DNA of 64,000 nt, from assembly GCA_024362935.1 (NCBI GenBank), contig JANCRA010000126.1, positions 1,039,019-1,103,018 on the forward strand, written 5' to 3'. The translations under genes and the position numbers were made by a program. Shown here piece by piece: positions 34,330-45,610 of the stretch; position 1 is the first letter of the stretch, and each line of letters opens with the position of its first letter. Below the pieces are notes generated by a model. The model made no database searches. It had not been told where the DNA came from and worked only from the letters and a program-made list of their open reading frames with translations. This DNA comes from Setophaga petechia. Its lineage: Eukaryota; Chordata; Aves; Passeriformes; Parulidae.

Positions 34330-35900
34330 GTAGCTGGGTCTGGTGCAGGACCGGGCCCGGGGGTCCGGGCAGGAGAGGGGCAGCTCCGGGCCGGGATGCG
34401 GCCGGGGAGGGCAGCGGGGGGCGCGGGGATGCCGCAGGGGCGGGTCGAGCCGGGGGACGCGTGTTAGGTGGTGGCGGGGTGCCGGTGCAGGGGTGTGCGT
34501 GTCTGGCGGTGCCGGGATGCCGGTGCCGGTGCCGGTGCCGAGCCGGTCCCGCCGGGTCCCGCTGTCGCTGCCGGTGCCCCGGGCAGCAGCGGCGAGCGGG
34601 GCCGCAGCGCCCCCTGGCGGACACGGCCGGCGCCGCGCCGCGCCGCGCCGGGGCCCCGCTGCCGGCCCTGCCCCGCGGCCGGTACCTGCAGGGGCCGGGC
34701 CGGTTCTGCTCCCGGTGAACGCCCCGGCGGGGCCCGGGCAGGTTCTGCTCCCGACGCTCGGCGCCGCTCCGACGGGCTCCGGGCCAGTTCTGGTCCCGGT
34801 GAGCGCCGCGGCGGGGTCCGGACGGCCGGGCAGCGCCGGCACTCCCTGGTGCGGGCTCCGCCGCGGGCGCTGGGCGCCGCCGAGCAGTGACAAGGACCGG
34901 CGCTGCTCTCTCTGTCCCGGGACCGCAGCCCCGCGCCGCCCCGGGACGGCGCTGCCGCCGCTGCCCGTGCCCCGGACTCGGTGCCGTCGGTGCCCGCGGA
35001 GGGCGCGGCGGGCGGGGCGGCCCCGGCCCCCGCCCCATCCCCATCGCGGCCCCGGCCCGTTCCGGGGCGGGCCGGCCCAGCCCCGCGCTGGCGGCGCCGA
35101 GCGCGGCCCGGACATGCGGGCGCGTCGTGGGAGCCCCGCGCCGGCGGCGGAGAGCGGTGGGGCCATGGGGCAGCCCCGCCGCTGACCATGGCCGAGGGCT
35201 GGCGCTGGGCCGGGCCGGGCCGGGGCGCCCCGCGGCCGAGCCCCCGCCGCGCCGTCAGCGTCTGCGAGTCGCTGGACCTGCAGGGCGTCCCCGCCGTCCA
35301 GGCCGCGCTCGGCGCCGCGCAGCAGCAGCGCCGGCGGCCCAAGAGCTTCTGCGCGGCGGGGAACGGGCTGCCCGGGGCGCTGCTGCCGCCGCCGCCCCCC
35401 GCCCGCGCCCGCGGCCGCCTCCTGGAGCTGCTCCGGCTGCGCTCGCCCCGCAGGCAGAGCCCCGAGGCGGAGGGCGACGGCCCCGACGAGGCGCAGCGCC
35501 CGCGGCCCAGCAGCATGACCTTCCTGCCCAGCGCCCGGCCGCCGCACCCCGCCGAGAGCCCCGGCTTCCTGCGGGGGGGCTCCCTGTGGGGCAGCCGCCG
35601 CTGGAACATCTTCGGGGGCAGCGGCTGGAGCGGCTCCGGCCCCAGGAAGAACTTCAGCTCCCTGCGGAAAAGCTTCAGTTTCCGCCTGCGCCGGGGCCAC
35701 GAGCTGCGGCGCTCGGAGTCCGGGGGGCTGCTGCGCCCCGCGCGCCTCCGCACCAAGAGCGAGGGCGATGCCAGCTCCCTGCACACCTGCCCCAGCAAGC
35801 GGGACCTGCTGTACCCGGAGCTGGCTAGGGTCGGGGGCCGCCTGCACACCGACCCCGTGCAGACGGGGGGACTCTGGAAGCTCCTCACCAGCCGCTTCCG
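34330..35900 (+). promoter_or_regulatory. CpG island and likely promoter of the alternative AGAP3 transcript
   Basis: CpG dinucleotides become very dense from about 34330, in contrast to the CpG-poor flanks, and remain so across exon 1. GC boxes such as GGGCGGGGCGG (about 35010) lie upstream of the start codon. Between 34680 and 34830 a degenerate unit beginning GGTTCTGCTCCCG recurs about three times. No TATA box is visible, as expected for a CpG-island promoter. The transcription start cannot be placed from sequence alone. Confidence 0.7.
35114..35185 (+). promoter_or_regulatory. Upstream ORF ending 2 nt before the AGAP3 start codon
   Basis: An ATG at 35114 opens a 23-codon frame that stops at TGA 35183-35185. 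An internal in-frame ATG at 35165 (GCCATGG, strong context) would give only MGQPRR before the same stop. The main ATG at 35188 follows two bases later, in another frame. The leader is inferred to contain this region because no TATA box or splice acceptor is obvious closer to 35188. If transcribed, the uORF should reduce initiation or force reinitiation at the main start. Confidence 0.6.
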
Positions 35901-35998
35901 AAGGCGAGAGCGTGGCAGCGCTGGCAGCGTGTGCCCCAAGGATGCCCACGGCAGTGTTGAGCCTGCCCTCCTGGCCGGGGGTCCTCTGCGGGCTCTGG
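35188..35998 (+). CDS. AGAP3: AGAP3 coding exon 1 (alternative first exon, N-terminal extension)
   Basis: The start is the ATG in ACCATGG, a strong Kozak context, inside a CpG island. The exon encodes 270 residues plus one base and ends at the donor GTAAGT (35999). Its phase exactly fits the acceptor at 44396, making a split Asp codon. Without splicing the frame stops two codons later. The protein is Pro/Arg/Ser-rich and looks disordered. It has a basic, serine-rich stretch at about residues 151-172 (core SLRKSFSFRLRR) and a second basic stretch near 233-243 (LWKLLTSRFRRRE). No catalytic domain is seen. I do not recognise it as the usual AGAP3 N-terminus; AGAP2 (PIKE-L) is known to carry a long alternative N-terminus too. 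The frame is open further upstream, but without an ATG in good context. Confidence 0.78.
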
Positions 35999-38844
35999 GT
36001 AAGTAAGCACAGGAGCAGTGCTGGGCTGCCAGAGCCCCTGTGCCGACGGCGCCTGCAGGGATGGGTGGTTGTGGCCTGTCCCAGCTGAGGTTCTGGGCTG
36101 TGCGCTGGCACCTGCTCTGTCCCGGTGCTCTGCAGGGTTTGCCCTGGGCTGCAGCGAGCTGAGCGTTCACGGGGTCGTGTCACACTGCAGTGCCCTGGGC
36201 ACTGCCATTGTCAATGGTGCTGGAGCAGCCGTGCTGTGGCTGCTTGGGAGGATGTGCTTCAGCATCTGGTTCCCTTGCTGGCCACACACCTGGGAGGGAA
36301 GCACGTGTGTCACATGACCTCCCTGCCCTGGTGGTGTCCCAGCACGGGCAGGGTGGGCCGAGCCGTCCTGGCCTTGCCCCACAGCACTGGTGGGATGGGG
36401 ACAGGAGTGCTGTTGGAGTCCCAGGCAAGTGGGACTGTCTGGGAGGTTGCCAGAGCAGAGGTTTGGAACAGCACAGGGGGTTGGGAGCCCAGACATGTGC
36501 TTGCACCCCCTCTTTGTGAGTGGCTCCCTGGTGCCAGGCCTCGGCTGGGGGATGCTCAGCCCCAGCCAGCCCTGCTAAGGTCCTGCCCTGGGGCTGAGCA
36601 GGGACCATGTGTTCGGGAGCACAGGACCCTCCCCGGGTATGGGGCAGCCTGCAGAGAGCAGGCGTGGCATTACCGGTGATGGGGCAGGGGACAGGTCCCC
36701 ACGGGGATGGGCATTCAGCGGGCGCTGGCTGCTGGAGCAGCTCTCGGGGGTTCGACACTCTGATGTTGGTGGGGAGCTGTCTGGCACCAGGGCTTTGAGG
36801 GGCCTCGGCTGGGGCTGTGCTGGCCGTGCCTCTGTGCCCTGTCCCCTTCGGGCCCTGTGGAAGGAGCTGCAGGCGGGCCCTGTGTCCCGGCGGGGCCGGG
36901 AGGCGACAGCAGCATCCGCAGCAGCATCCACGGCTTTTTAAGGCATGGAACGCACGGAGCTGGGGGCCGGGCCAAGCCCCGCCGCCGCTCCGGGGCCTCG
37001 CTGCCTTCATGGCTCTGCTCTGCATCTGGGTGCCGTGGAGGCGCTTCTGTGCTCGGCTTGTGAGCCACAGGGATGTCTTAGGGCTGGCAGGCTCTCCAGG
37101 GACCCCGCCTGCTCCCGAGGAGCCTGGCTGCTGCTGGGGCAGCATCGCGCCCGGACGTTCCCAGGAGTGCTGGGCCGCAGAGATCAGCCCGGGAGCAGCT
37201 CTGCAGCTGCCCAGGGAGCTCGGGGGGCTCCATGCCCTGGCCCCCTCTGTCCCTCGCCGTGCTCCAGGGGAGGGTTCAGGAGGCTCCAGGGGAACGTTCT
37301 GGAGGCTGGAGGGATGCCCGTGTGCCACGAGGCCGGGACGCCGCTGGCTCCGGGGTTCGGTGCTGGCAGGGCAGCCCGGGCCGTGCACCGGCCCGGCTGG
37401 GTGGCGGGAGGTTCCCAGGAGAGGGGAGGCTGCGCTCATGGCTGGGGAATGTGGGTGTATGCGGGCAGGGAGGGCCGGGCCCTGCCCCTGCAGCGGGGCC
37501 TGTTGCTGCTTGCCGCTTCCAGTGGGAGCTGCGCCAGCCGGCCCGGCGGCCGCGTTCCCAGAGAGGCAGCCCGGGCTGAGCGCTGGCTTGGCGTCCTTGC
37601 CTCTCACCCGGCTCCTCCATGGCACAGGTAGGAGCTCCCTCTGGATCCAGCTTTGGGAGACCCTTCTGTGCACAGTGGTGTGGGCAGCTTGGGATCCCTG
37701 CAGCGGGGACCAGCCAGCTCATGCAGGACCACTGCTTGTTACAGGGATTAGTGTTTGCCACTGTGGCTCACGCTGGAGGCAGAAGCTCAGGGATTGACCT
37801 CTTCAGGCTGCTGCCAGCACTGTGGCTCCTGGCAGGAGCCCCTGGCGCTGCACGACTCACACTGGGTTCAGTCACACTGAGAACACCATTCATTACCTGC
37901 CTGGTACCTGCACAGTCCCTCTACCCACCAGCCCTGTGTCCTCCTGGGGACAGCAAGGTGTGAAAAGGCAGTGCTGAAGTCTGCACAGTGAAGCAGCTGC
38001 TGCTTGCCCTCTCTTGTGCCCCATCTCCCGTGGTCTCTCTGCTCAGGCTTTGGTCCGTGGGTCTCCTCTGGTGGGAGCTGTGGGTCTCTGAGCCAGGCTG
38101 GAGGGGCGCAGCCTTAGTGCTGCTGCCACGGGGCTGCTCAGGAGGTCTGTGCCCCATTCTTGTTTCAGTCTGGCAGGCCCACGGTGTTCCAAACACCTGC
38201 TCGACGTCCCACAAACTTTGATGCTCTTTGTGGGCGCTGCCCACCCTGCCCTGGGAACGCTGCTGGTGCAGCCCCAACTTGCCCTCCTGGGGGTGCAGCT
38301 GCAGCTGCGGGTGTCTGCCCTTGGAAAAGCTGGATGTGGGAGTCCCGGCAGGGAGCCAAGCCAGCCCTCTCTATGCTTCCAGAACCTGGAGTGGTTTGTT
38401 TATGGCACGCTGTGATACCCACCCTGCACCACCATCTGCATCCAGAGGGACCCACAAGAGCCAGGGGGTCGCTCCAAGTGCTGCTCCCAGCCCTGGGGGG
38501 TTCGGCTGGCACTGAGCACACAGAGGTGATGGGGGATTCCAGGGCTTGCTGCCCAGAAAACACAGAACTGATCCTTGTGTAATGAGCAGTGAGGGCAACA
38601 GCCCCAGGGACTGGAGAGCAAAGTCAACACAGAGTCCAGCCAGCTGGGACTGACCCAGGTGATCGTGGTCAGTGGTTCAGAGCATTTCCAGGTATCCAGG
38701 TGTTGGCTGGTGCCATTCCAGAGAGGCTCTCTAATAGCTGTGGCCTTGGGAAGACTGGACTGTCTTGGAGCTGGAGTTGTCCCTGTGCAGGAAGGGCCTG
38801 TGTGATGGGTACAGCACCTCTGATGGCTCAGGAGGCATTCCTCA

Positions 38845-39105
38845 CCTGAGGGAGCAGCGTGGAGCTGTGTCAGGGAGGTTTAGTTGGCTGTCAGGGAGAG
38901 TTCTTCCCCCACAGGGTGGCTGGGCTCTGAGCAGGCTCCCTAGGAACAGTCATGGCCCCAAGGCTGCCAGAGTCAGGGAGCATTTGCACAGTGCTCTCAG
39001 GCACACGGTGGGATTGTTGGGGTGTCTGTGCAGGGCTGGGGGTGAGACTCAATGATCCTTGTGGGTCTCTTCCAGCTCGGGATAGCCTGGGATATCTGTG
39101 ATTCT
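38845..39105 (+). mobile_element. CR1 LINE 3' end
   Basis: Forward CR1 of the type with GTTCTTCCCCCACAGGGTGG, GGAGCATTTGCACAGTGCTC, GGTGGGATTGTTGGGGTG and CAATGATCCTTGTGGGTCTC, ending GATATCTGTGATTCTGTGG. It lies inside AGAP3 intron 1. Confidence 0.88.
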
Positions 39106-40513
39106 GTGGTCACAGCCACGTCCCTGTCCCAGAGACATGCCCTGCTCTTTGGTGTTCTTCACTGTCGTGTGTGCAGTACTGATGTGCAGGGCATGTGGGG
39201 GAAGGCTTCTGAGAGAACAGGGGCTGTTTTCTCATGGATTGGGTGAAGTTTGCATAGTGAGTTGGGTAGGTCATGATAAATATCACCTCGTGTTGGTACT
39301 TGCCTTGCTTGAGCTGGGAGTGTTGGTGAGAGGCAGAGGTGTCCTGGTGGGGTTAGAGATGCCTCGGATGCTGAGGCCACTCTGGTGTCTGCTCTTTGGA
39401 GAAGTTTGAGGCTTCTGCAGGTGTCAGGGAGGGAGCTGTTGGGCAGTGCTCTGGAGGGCTCAGGACGGGCTCAGGGGTGTGCAGAGGTGTCTGACTGCAG
39501 GCACGAGCAGCCTTAGGGGGGGAGCCCTGTGCCTTCAGTGCTCACCTGCCAGGGCCCGTGGGGCTGCACAGCTGGAGCTGAGGTCAGGCACACTGGGAAC
39601 AGGTTCTTGCTGCTGAGGTAGATCCCCACAGTGCTGTGGTGGCAGGCTGGGTCACCTTCTTTCCATGTCACTCTCTGCTGGGTTTTCCCTTCCAGCAGAC
39701 CCTGTCTCACCATCACAGCAGGGTTTGGTCTGGGCCTTTGGCAGTGTTTGGGTGGGGGCTGGAGAGCAGCAGGTGCTCAGAGGTTTCTGGATCTTCCCGA
39801 GTCTGCACTGACCTGAGAGCACAGTGACACCAGCTGCTGCCACCCGTGCCTGCTGGCCAAGCAAGGGGGCAGTTCCTAAGGGTGCCCCTTTCCAGAGAGA
39901 CACAGCATCATCTCCCTTTGTTGCTGCAGAGTGTGTAAAGCTCTGCTGAGACAATCTTAGCCAAGGTTGTGTGCTGCAGTGGTGCCTGTGCTGGCTCAGA
40001 GCTGGCTGTGCCTGTGCTGGTCCTTGACCTGCAGAACCCCCTGCAGCCAGCATTGCTGGGGTACAGGCGGTACCAGCCTGGCCCGGGAGGGGTGGCAGTG
40101 CCCAGGAAGGGTGGCTGTGCTGGGCACAGCCTCTGCCTCCCTTTGGTCTCTGTGTGCCCAGGTGGGGCCGTTGGTGTGGCCGCAGGTGGCCTCGGTTTGT
40201 GGCCTGTGCTGTGTTTGCACAGCCTCTGACCTGGTTCCAAGGCCGGGTTTAGTGTCAGGGTTGCAGTGTCCAGGAGCTCCCCCGTGGCTGGGATGTGGGT
40301 TGGTTGATGATTAGCTGCTGTGTGGGGAGGCAGATGTGTCTGGCACTGGCGCTGCTGGAGCACGGGGTGGATGAACCTGCTGTGCATCATCCGTGGAGCG
40401 AGCGGCTGGGCTGAGGAGGTGGATTTGGCTGGCCAGCCCCTTTTCCTGCCAGCCTCCCTGGCATGAGGGTGCTGGGGGCTGTGGCAGTGTGGCTGAGCCC
40501 CCTCCAAGCTGCC

Positions 40514-40556
40514 ATCAGGGCACAGGGAGGCACAGGGAGGCACAGGGAGGCACAGA
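40514..40556. repeat. 12-bp tandem repeat, about 3.5 copies
   Basis: GGCACAGGGAGG repeats perfectly in AGAP3 intron 1. Confidence 0.93.
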
Positions 40557-41381
40557 GCTCCGTGATGGAGGGTGCTGACCCTGCCTCCTCCGTGCACACT
40601 GCTGCTGTCCCACAGCTGGGCTCTGCTCTGCAGCTCTGAAAGTGTCCAGGATGGCCAGCTGACCAAGGGACATCAGGTACAGAGTGCCTCCTCTACATCC
40701 CTGTCTGCTCTCGTGCATGGCAGGGGCTCTGCCCACCCCACCTCCCAAATTTCCACTTTCTGCAGTAGAGCTGCCTGTGCCAGGAAACCTCCATCAACAG
40801 GAGCTTCTGGGGAGTAACAGAATTGTCCTGAGTTTCCTTTTCCCAGGCCAGTCTGGGAAATCTCCTCTCAGATGTTTGTGTTGTGGAGCCAGTGATGCTG
40901 TTGGGCTGTGCAAAGCTCTCAGTGTGACAGTGTTTCCCTGAGCCCTCTGCTTTGGTTTTGGAGGTCAGGTGCACCTGGGGCAGGTGTTGAACTGCAGCAG
41001 GGACAGCCTGTCCCCTCTCTGTGGTTTAATGACCAAGAGAAGGTGCAGGAACAGTGACCAGGTGTGTTTTCACATGGAATTGCAGTGGTGCAGCCAGTCC
41101 AGCAGTGAGGCTGTGCAGCACATGGTGGCTCCTGGGTGGCACAGGGCCCCGTGCCCAGGGGGGCTCAGTCCCGGGGGTGTCCCCTGCCAGAGGCAGTGCC
41201 TGTGAACGGGCTGGCACCAGGGGCTGCAGGGAGGGGGCTCTGCTCACCTGCAGCCTTTGGCTGCTGCCTCAGCCCCATCAGGCTGCTGGGGCTCTCTGTG
41301 TGTTTGCTTCCACAGGGTCACAGCTTCACCCAGGGCACCACGGGGCGTGTGCCCATTCTGGTGGGGCGTGGTGCCCGAGGG

Positions 41382-41525
41382 CTGGGCACCCTGGGCTGTG
41401 AGTGCCACATGTGCTGGGCACCCTGGGCTGTGAGTGCCACATGTGCTGGGCACCCTGGGCTGTGAGTGCCACACGTGCTGGGCACCCTGGGCTGTCAGTG
41501 CCACACGTGCTGGGTGCTGGGCACC
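41382..41525. repeat. 32-bp tandem repeat, about 4 copies
   Basis: The unit begins GTGCTGGGCACCCTGGGCTG and ends with TGCCACAT or TGCCACAC. Confidence 0.94.
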
Positions 41526-41949
41526 CCTGGGTCAGTGCCACTGGTGCCAGTTGGTCACCAGGAGCAGAGGGTGGCCCGGGCTGCCCTTCAGGCCTGGCAC
41601 ATGCTGGAATGGGCAGACAGGTGTGCCTGGTGCTCAGGTAAGGTGGCTAACAGGAGTGAGGAGCGGGGTGTGCTGTGGGGCTGAGTACACTGCTCTCAGC
41701 CCTGTGTTGTCAGCTTTTGTTTGTGTTAAGCTTTTCTCAGGGGCCTTCTCAGCACGCCACAAATCAAAGTGTTGCAAGCTCTGCACCTGGGTTAAACCCA
41801 CCCCCGGGTGTGTTGGGGTGGCTGGTGCAGGAGGCAGCTGGCAGCTGCTGGGGCAGCGTGTCCTGGCCATCCTTGAGCAGCCCAGAGCCCAGCCTGCCCT
41901 GGGCAGGGCTGTCCCTGCCTCTGCTCCTTCCCAGGGCCAGTCCCGAGTG

Positions 41950-42135
41950 CCCTGTGCCCACTGAGAGCCTGCCCAAATCCTGCTGTGTGTGGTGGCACTG
42001 CCCCAGAGTGTGCCCTGTGCCCGCTGAGAGCCTGCCCAAATCCTGCTGTGTGTGGTGGCACTGCCCCAGAGTGTGCCCTGTGCCCAGTGAGAGCCTGCCC
42101 AAATCCTGCTGTGTGTGGTGGCACTGCCCCAGAGT
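41950..42135. repeat. 63-bp tandem repeat, about 3 copies
   Basis: The unit contains GAGAGCCTGCCCAAATCCTG and GTGTGGTGGCACTGCCCCAG. Copies begin near 41961, 42024 and 42087. Confidence 0.95.
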
Positions 42136-42345
42136 GTGCTGCCCTCAGGCCTGCACGGTGCCCTGTCTGTCACATCAGCTGCAGAGAGGCTGAGCAGGGC
42201 ACAGGTCCCCAGTGCAGGTGACAGCTGTTTTAGACCCAGTGATGCAGTTGGAGTACAGGTGTGCTGTTACCTTTTGGAAAGGGCTCAAAAATGTATCACT
42301 TTCCTCCTGACTGATGAATTGTTCTAATAAGAACATTACCTGTGC

Positions 42346-42483
42346 CTAAAAATGGAAAGGGCAGGTGAAAGACACGGCGGAGAAAGGATTCCTCAGGAGG
42401 GCTATAAATAACCTGGTGTCCCTGCAGCAGGCCTGGGGAGTGTTTGTCACTCCTGGAGAAGGAGCGTTCCTGAGTCAGCCATG
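42346..42483 (+). promoter_or_regulatory. Possible TATA-type promoter in AGAP3 intron 1
   Basis: CTATAAATAA (42402-42411) is both a good TATA box and a perfect match to the MEF2 consensus. A second near-MEF2 site CTAAAAATGG is at 42346. TGAGTCA, an AP-1 site, lies at 42471, and an ATG in strong context (GCCATGG) at 42481. A start near 42430 would leave a 50-nt leader. The obvious donor downstream (42694) would join AGAP3 exon 2 out of frame, so the link to AGAP3 is unproven. Confidence 0.3.
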
Positions 42484-42844
42484 GAAGGCAGAACTCCAGG
42501 CAGGAGCTCCGTGTTCACACCTTTCTTGAACATGTTGCATGGATGGAAGCTGTGGGTGCTGGTGGCACCCAGAACAGGGACGAGGGCACAGTGCCAGGTG
42601 CTGGTTTGTTGCCCTCAGAGCAGTAGCCAGCCCTCTGGCACTGGGAGCCACGGGCTCTCCCCATGGCTGGGGCTGCCCAGCGAGGTGGCACAGGTGAGAT
42701 GGAGCCTCAGCCTGGGGCTGGAGGCAGAGCTGGGGCTGTTGTGTGCCCAGCTCCCCTGGGCAGCTCGGGGGGCTGGAACAGGAGCTGGGCTGAGGGCAGG
42801 CCCTGGGGGGCTCTGGCAGGGCTGTGCTGCTGCCCCCACACAAG

Positions 42845-43075
42845 GTAGATGCTGCAGGGCTGGAGCCCCTCTGGAGCCAGGCTGGAGAGCTGGGAATGCT
42901 CACCTGGAGAGGAGAAGGATCCAGGGAGAGCCTGGAGGGGCTCCAGGAGAGCTGGAGAGGGACTGGGGACAAGGGATGGAGGGACAGGACACAGGGAATG
43001 GCTCCCAGTGCCAGAGGGCAGGGCTGGGTGGGAGATTGGGAATTGGGAACTGTTCCTGTGAGGGTGGTTTGGGTA
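42845..43075 (+). mobile_element. CR1 LINE fragment
   Basis: Forward CR1 region: CTGGAGCCAGGCTGGAGAGC, GCTCACCTGGAGAGGAGAAG and GGACAGGACACAGGGAATGG. It is truncated before the 3' tail. The same CR1 segment occurs at 46400. Confidence 0.78.
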
Positions 43076-43774
43076 CTGCTGGAGCAGGCACTGGGAGTTG
43101 TGGGGTTGGGGCTGCTGGGGCAGATCTGGAGCCCCCCTCCCTGTGGCCTTGGGTGGCACTGGAGCAGGACAGTGCCCAGGTCACTGTGTGTGATTGCTGC
43201 AGCTTTTGGGTCTGGTGGATTTGCTGTTCCCTTCTGAGCCATCTGACATTCCCAGTCCTGCAGTGGGCACAGATTTGGCAGGTTTGTTAGAGGCTCCTGA
43301 AGGTTTATTAGTGCTCCCACAGGTTGCTGTTCTCCAAAGCTCCTTTCTGTCTGTGTGTGATGCACCTGCAGCAGCTGCTGCTCCCTGCTCCTGCCCTGGA
43401 GCTCTGTTGGATGGAAGGTGTGACCCGGCCAGGGCGAGTGGGGCACTGAGGTTTGCCAGGGAGGCTGCTGGCTGCCCCTGGCACTCAGGGCATCCCCCAG
43501 GTCCTGCTGCTCCTCCAGGTGCTCTGTGCCAGGCTGGGCGTGTTTCCCCAGCCGTGCAGGATTGCCACAGCCTGTGTGAGCCCATTGCAGCATGCTGCCA
43601 GCTCCACAGTGTGCTGAGCCCTGGTGTTGGTGTTCAGTCAGGAGGTGCCCGGTACCCTGCTGGCAGCTCTGGTGCCTGTGTGTGCCAAGGGCAGGCTGGG
43701 GGCGCTGGCAGTGCCCTCAGCTCCAGGGCTTGTGCTCCCCAAGGGGGTGTGTGCTCCCCAGAGCCTCCCTGGGG

Positions 43775-44242
43775 CAGGGCACACTGAGGGGTTTGTGCCC
43801 TGCAGGGCTCAGGGCAGGGCATGCTGAGGGGTTTGTGCCCTGCAGGGCTCAGGGCAGGGCGTGCTGAGGGGTTTGTGCCCTGCAGGGCTCAGGGCATGCT
43901 GAGGGGTTTGTGCAGGGCTCAGGGCAGGGCATGCTGAGGGGTTTGTGCCCTGCAGGGCTCAGGGCAGGGCATGCTGAAGGGTTTGTGCAGGGCTCAGGGC
44001 AGGGCATGCTGAGGGGTTTGTGCCCTGCAGGGCTCAGGGCAGGGCATGCTGAGGGGTTTGTGCCCTGCAGGGCTCAGGGCAGGGCGTGCTGAGGGGTTTG
44101 TGCAGGGCTCAGGGCAGGGCATGCTGAGGGGTTTGTGCCCTGCAGGGCTCAGGGCAGGGCATGCTGAGGGGTTTGTGCCCTGCAGGGCTCAGGGCAGGGC
44201 ATGCTGAGGGGTTTGTGCCCTGCAGGGCTCAGGGCAGGGCTC
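43775..44242. repeat. 40-bp tandem repeat, about 12 copies
   Basis: The unit begins CAGGGCATGCTGAGGGGTTT. Shorter copies lack the GCCCTGCAG-containing part. It ends about 150 bp before AGAP3 exon 2. Confidence 0.95.
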
Positions 44243-44395
44243 CAGCAGTGCTGCCCCTTTGCTGCCCCTGGCTCAGCTCCTCCTGCAGCTCGGTGTCTCT
44301 GGGGCAGAACCGTGGATGTGCCTGGAGGGAGGGTGCAGCACCATCCCTGCTGGGGTCTCCAGGGTAACCTGATGATTTCTTCCCTCTGTCTGCAG

Positions 44396-44454
44396 ATTCA
44401 TTTGTGAACAGCCAGGAATGGACCCTGAGCCGCTCGGTGCCTGAGCTGAAGGTG
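44396..44454 (+). CDS. AGAP3: AGAP3 coding exon 2
   Basis: Acceptor TCTGCAG precedes ATTCATTTG. With the single G from exon 1 this reads D-S-F-V-N-S-Q-E-W-T-L-S-R-S-V-P-E-L-K-V (residues 271-290 of the conceptual product). The donor is GTGAGT at 44455, phase 0. This is the near-invariant AGAP segment just before the GTPase fold, and all AGAP transcripts with different first exons should share it. In known AGAP1/AGAP3 proteins it follows a helical stretch that I could not find in this window. The frame and motif are unambiguous. Confidence 0.93.
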
Positions 44455-45116
44455 GTGAGTACCTGTGGCTTGTGCCTGGATACCCTGGATCCCCTCATCC
44501 TCAGGAAAACCCTGCATTTGCATGTGGAAACACACAGAGGCTTCAGCCTGAGGAGGGAGGGGAGCTGGGGCTGCTGCAGGGAGGGGCTGATGTTTGTCAG
44601 CTGAAGCTGCAGGTTCTTCAGTGATGGATTCCTCCCTCTGCTGTTCCTGTGCTCTCTGTGCCAGCCCTCAGCTCTCCCTACAGGCTCCTGGCGTGTGCCC
44701 TTCCATTCTGTCTCCCTCCAGCTTCTGCAAGATTAACTTTTTTCAATGTTAGTCCAAGAAACAAAAGAACAAAATTCTTCTTGCAAAACATTCCAGCACT
44801 GTCCTGCCACAGTGTCTCTACCTGCAGTTAAGTGAGAATCAAACCAAACTTCAAATATTCGTTATTTTACCTGTGAAATGCATTTTAAAACGTTCTCACA
44901 GCTGTTTGGGTGCTGCTGCCTGATGCTGGGTTCTGCCAGGCTGCAGAGCCATGCTGCCAGATAAACCATCCTAAAGCTCTTAGCCCTTCCTCGAGTGGCC
45001 CAGCCCTTTCCCCAGGTTTTGCATGGCCCCTGGGGATCTCTGTTGCTCCAGGATTTGATCCAGCCAGAGCAGCTCTTGTAAAAGCCCAGAGGCCTTTCAG
45101 AGTCCCAGTTTAGAGC

Positions 45117-45610
45117 TGGGTTGGAAAAGCCTCTGGAGATCTTTGAGTGCAGCTGCTTCCCCAGCACTGCCAAGACCATCACTGGCTGTGTCCCCAGGTG
45201 CAGCATCCACACAGCTTTGTAATTCCTGCAGGGATGGGCACTGCACCCCTGCCCTGGGCAGCTGTGCCAGGGCTGCACAGCCCTTTCCATGGGGAAATTC
45301 CTGCTGTGCCCACCCTGAGCTGCCCTGGCCCAGCCTGAGGCCGTTCCCTCTGCTCCTGTCCCTGTTCCCCCGGCTGTGCCCTCCTGGCAGGAGCTGTGCA
45401 GAGCCACAAGGGCCCCCTGAGCCCCCTTTGCTCCAGCCTGAGCCCCTGCCCAGCTCCTCAGGGATTCTCCAGCCCCTTCCCAGCTCCTCAGGGATTCTCC
45501 ATTCCCTTCCCAGCTGCCTCAGCCCCTCCTGGGAGCAGAGCCCCTTCCCCAGCTCTGTTCCCTGGACACCCTCCAGCCCCTCCAGGTCTTTGTTGTCCTG
45601 AGGGGCCCAA
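45117..45610 (-). mobile_element. CR1 LINE fragment, reverse
   Basis: Reverse CR1: GGTTGGAAAAGCCTCTGGAG, AGCACTGCCAAGACCATCAC, TGTCCCCAGGTGCAGCATCC and CAGGGATGGGCACTGCACCC. The upstream CR1 body follows, including CTCAGGGATTCTCCAGCCCC. Confidence 0.85.

Larger units (their letters stand above)
35999..44395 (+). other. AGAP3 intron 1
   Basis: GT-AG intron of 8397 bp. It holds two CR1 pieces, five small tandem arrays and a TATA/MEF2-like motif cluster. The 36840-37600 part remains rather CpG-rich, but long open frames there show no family resemblance. Confidence 0.7.

Noticed and set aside
34276..36183. A 635-codon minus-strand frame over the CpG island
   Set aside because: High GC suppresses stops on both strands. 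The + strand frame has a Kozak start, a donor with correct phase and a recognised continuation, whereas the minus frame has none of these.
36936..37080. Possible first exon after CTTTTTAAGG with ATGGAACGCACGGAGC
   Set aside because: The TATA resemblance is poor, the peptide matches nothing known, and no donor in the phase needed for exon 2 was seen.
42481..42693. A 71-codon exon from ATG 42481 to donor GTGAGA spliced to AGAP3 exon 2
   Set aside because: It ends in phase 0 while exon 2 needs one preceding base. Joining them would hit a stop within a few codons.
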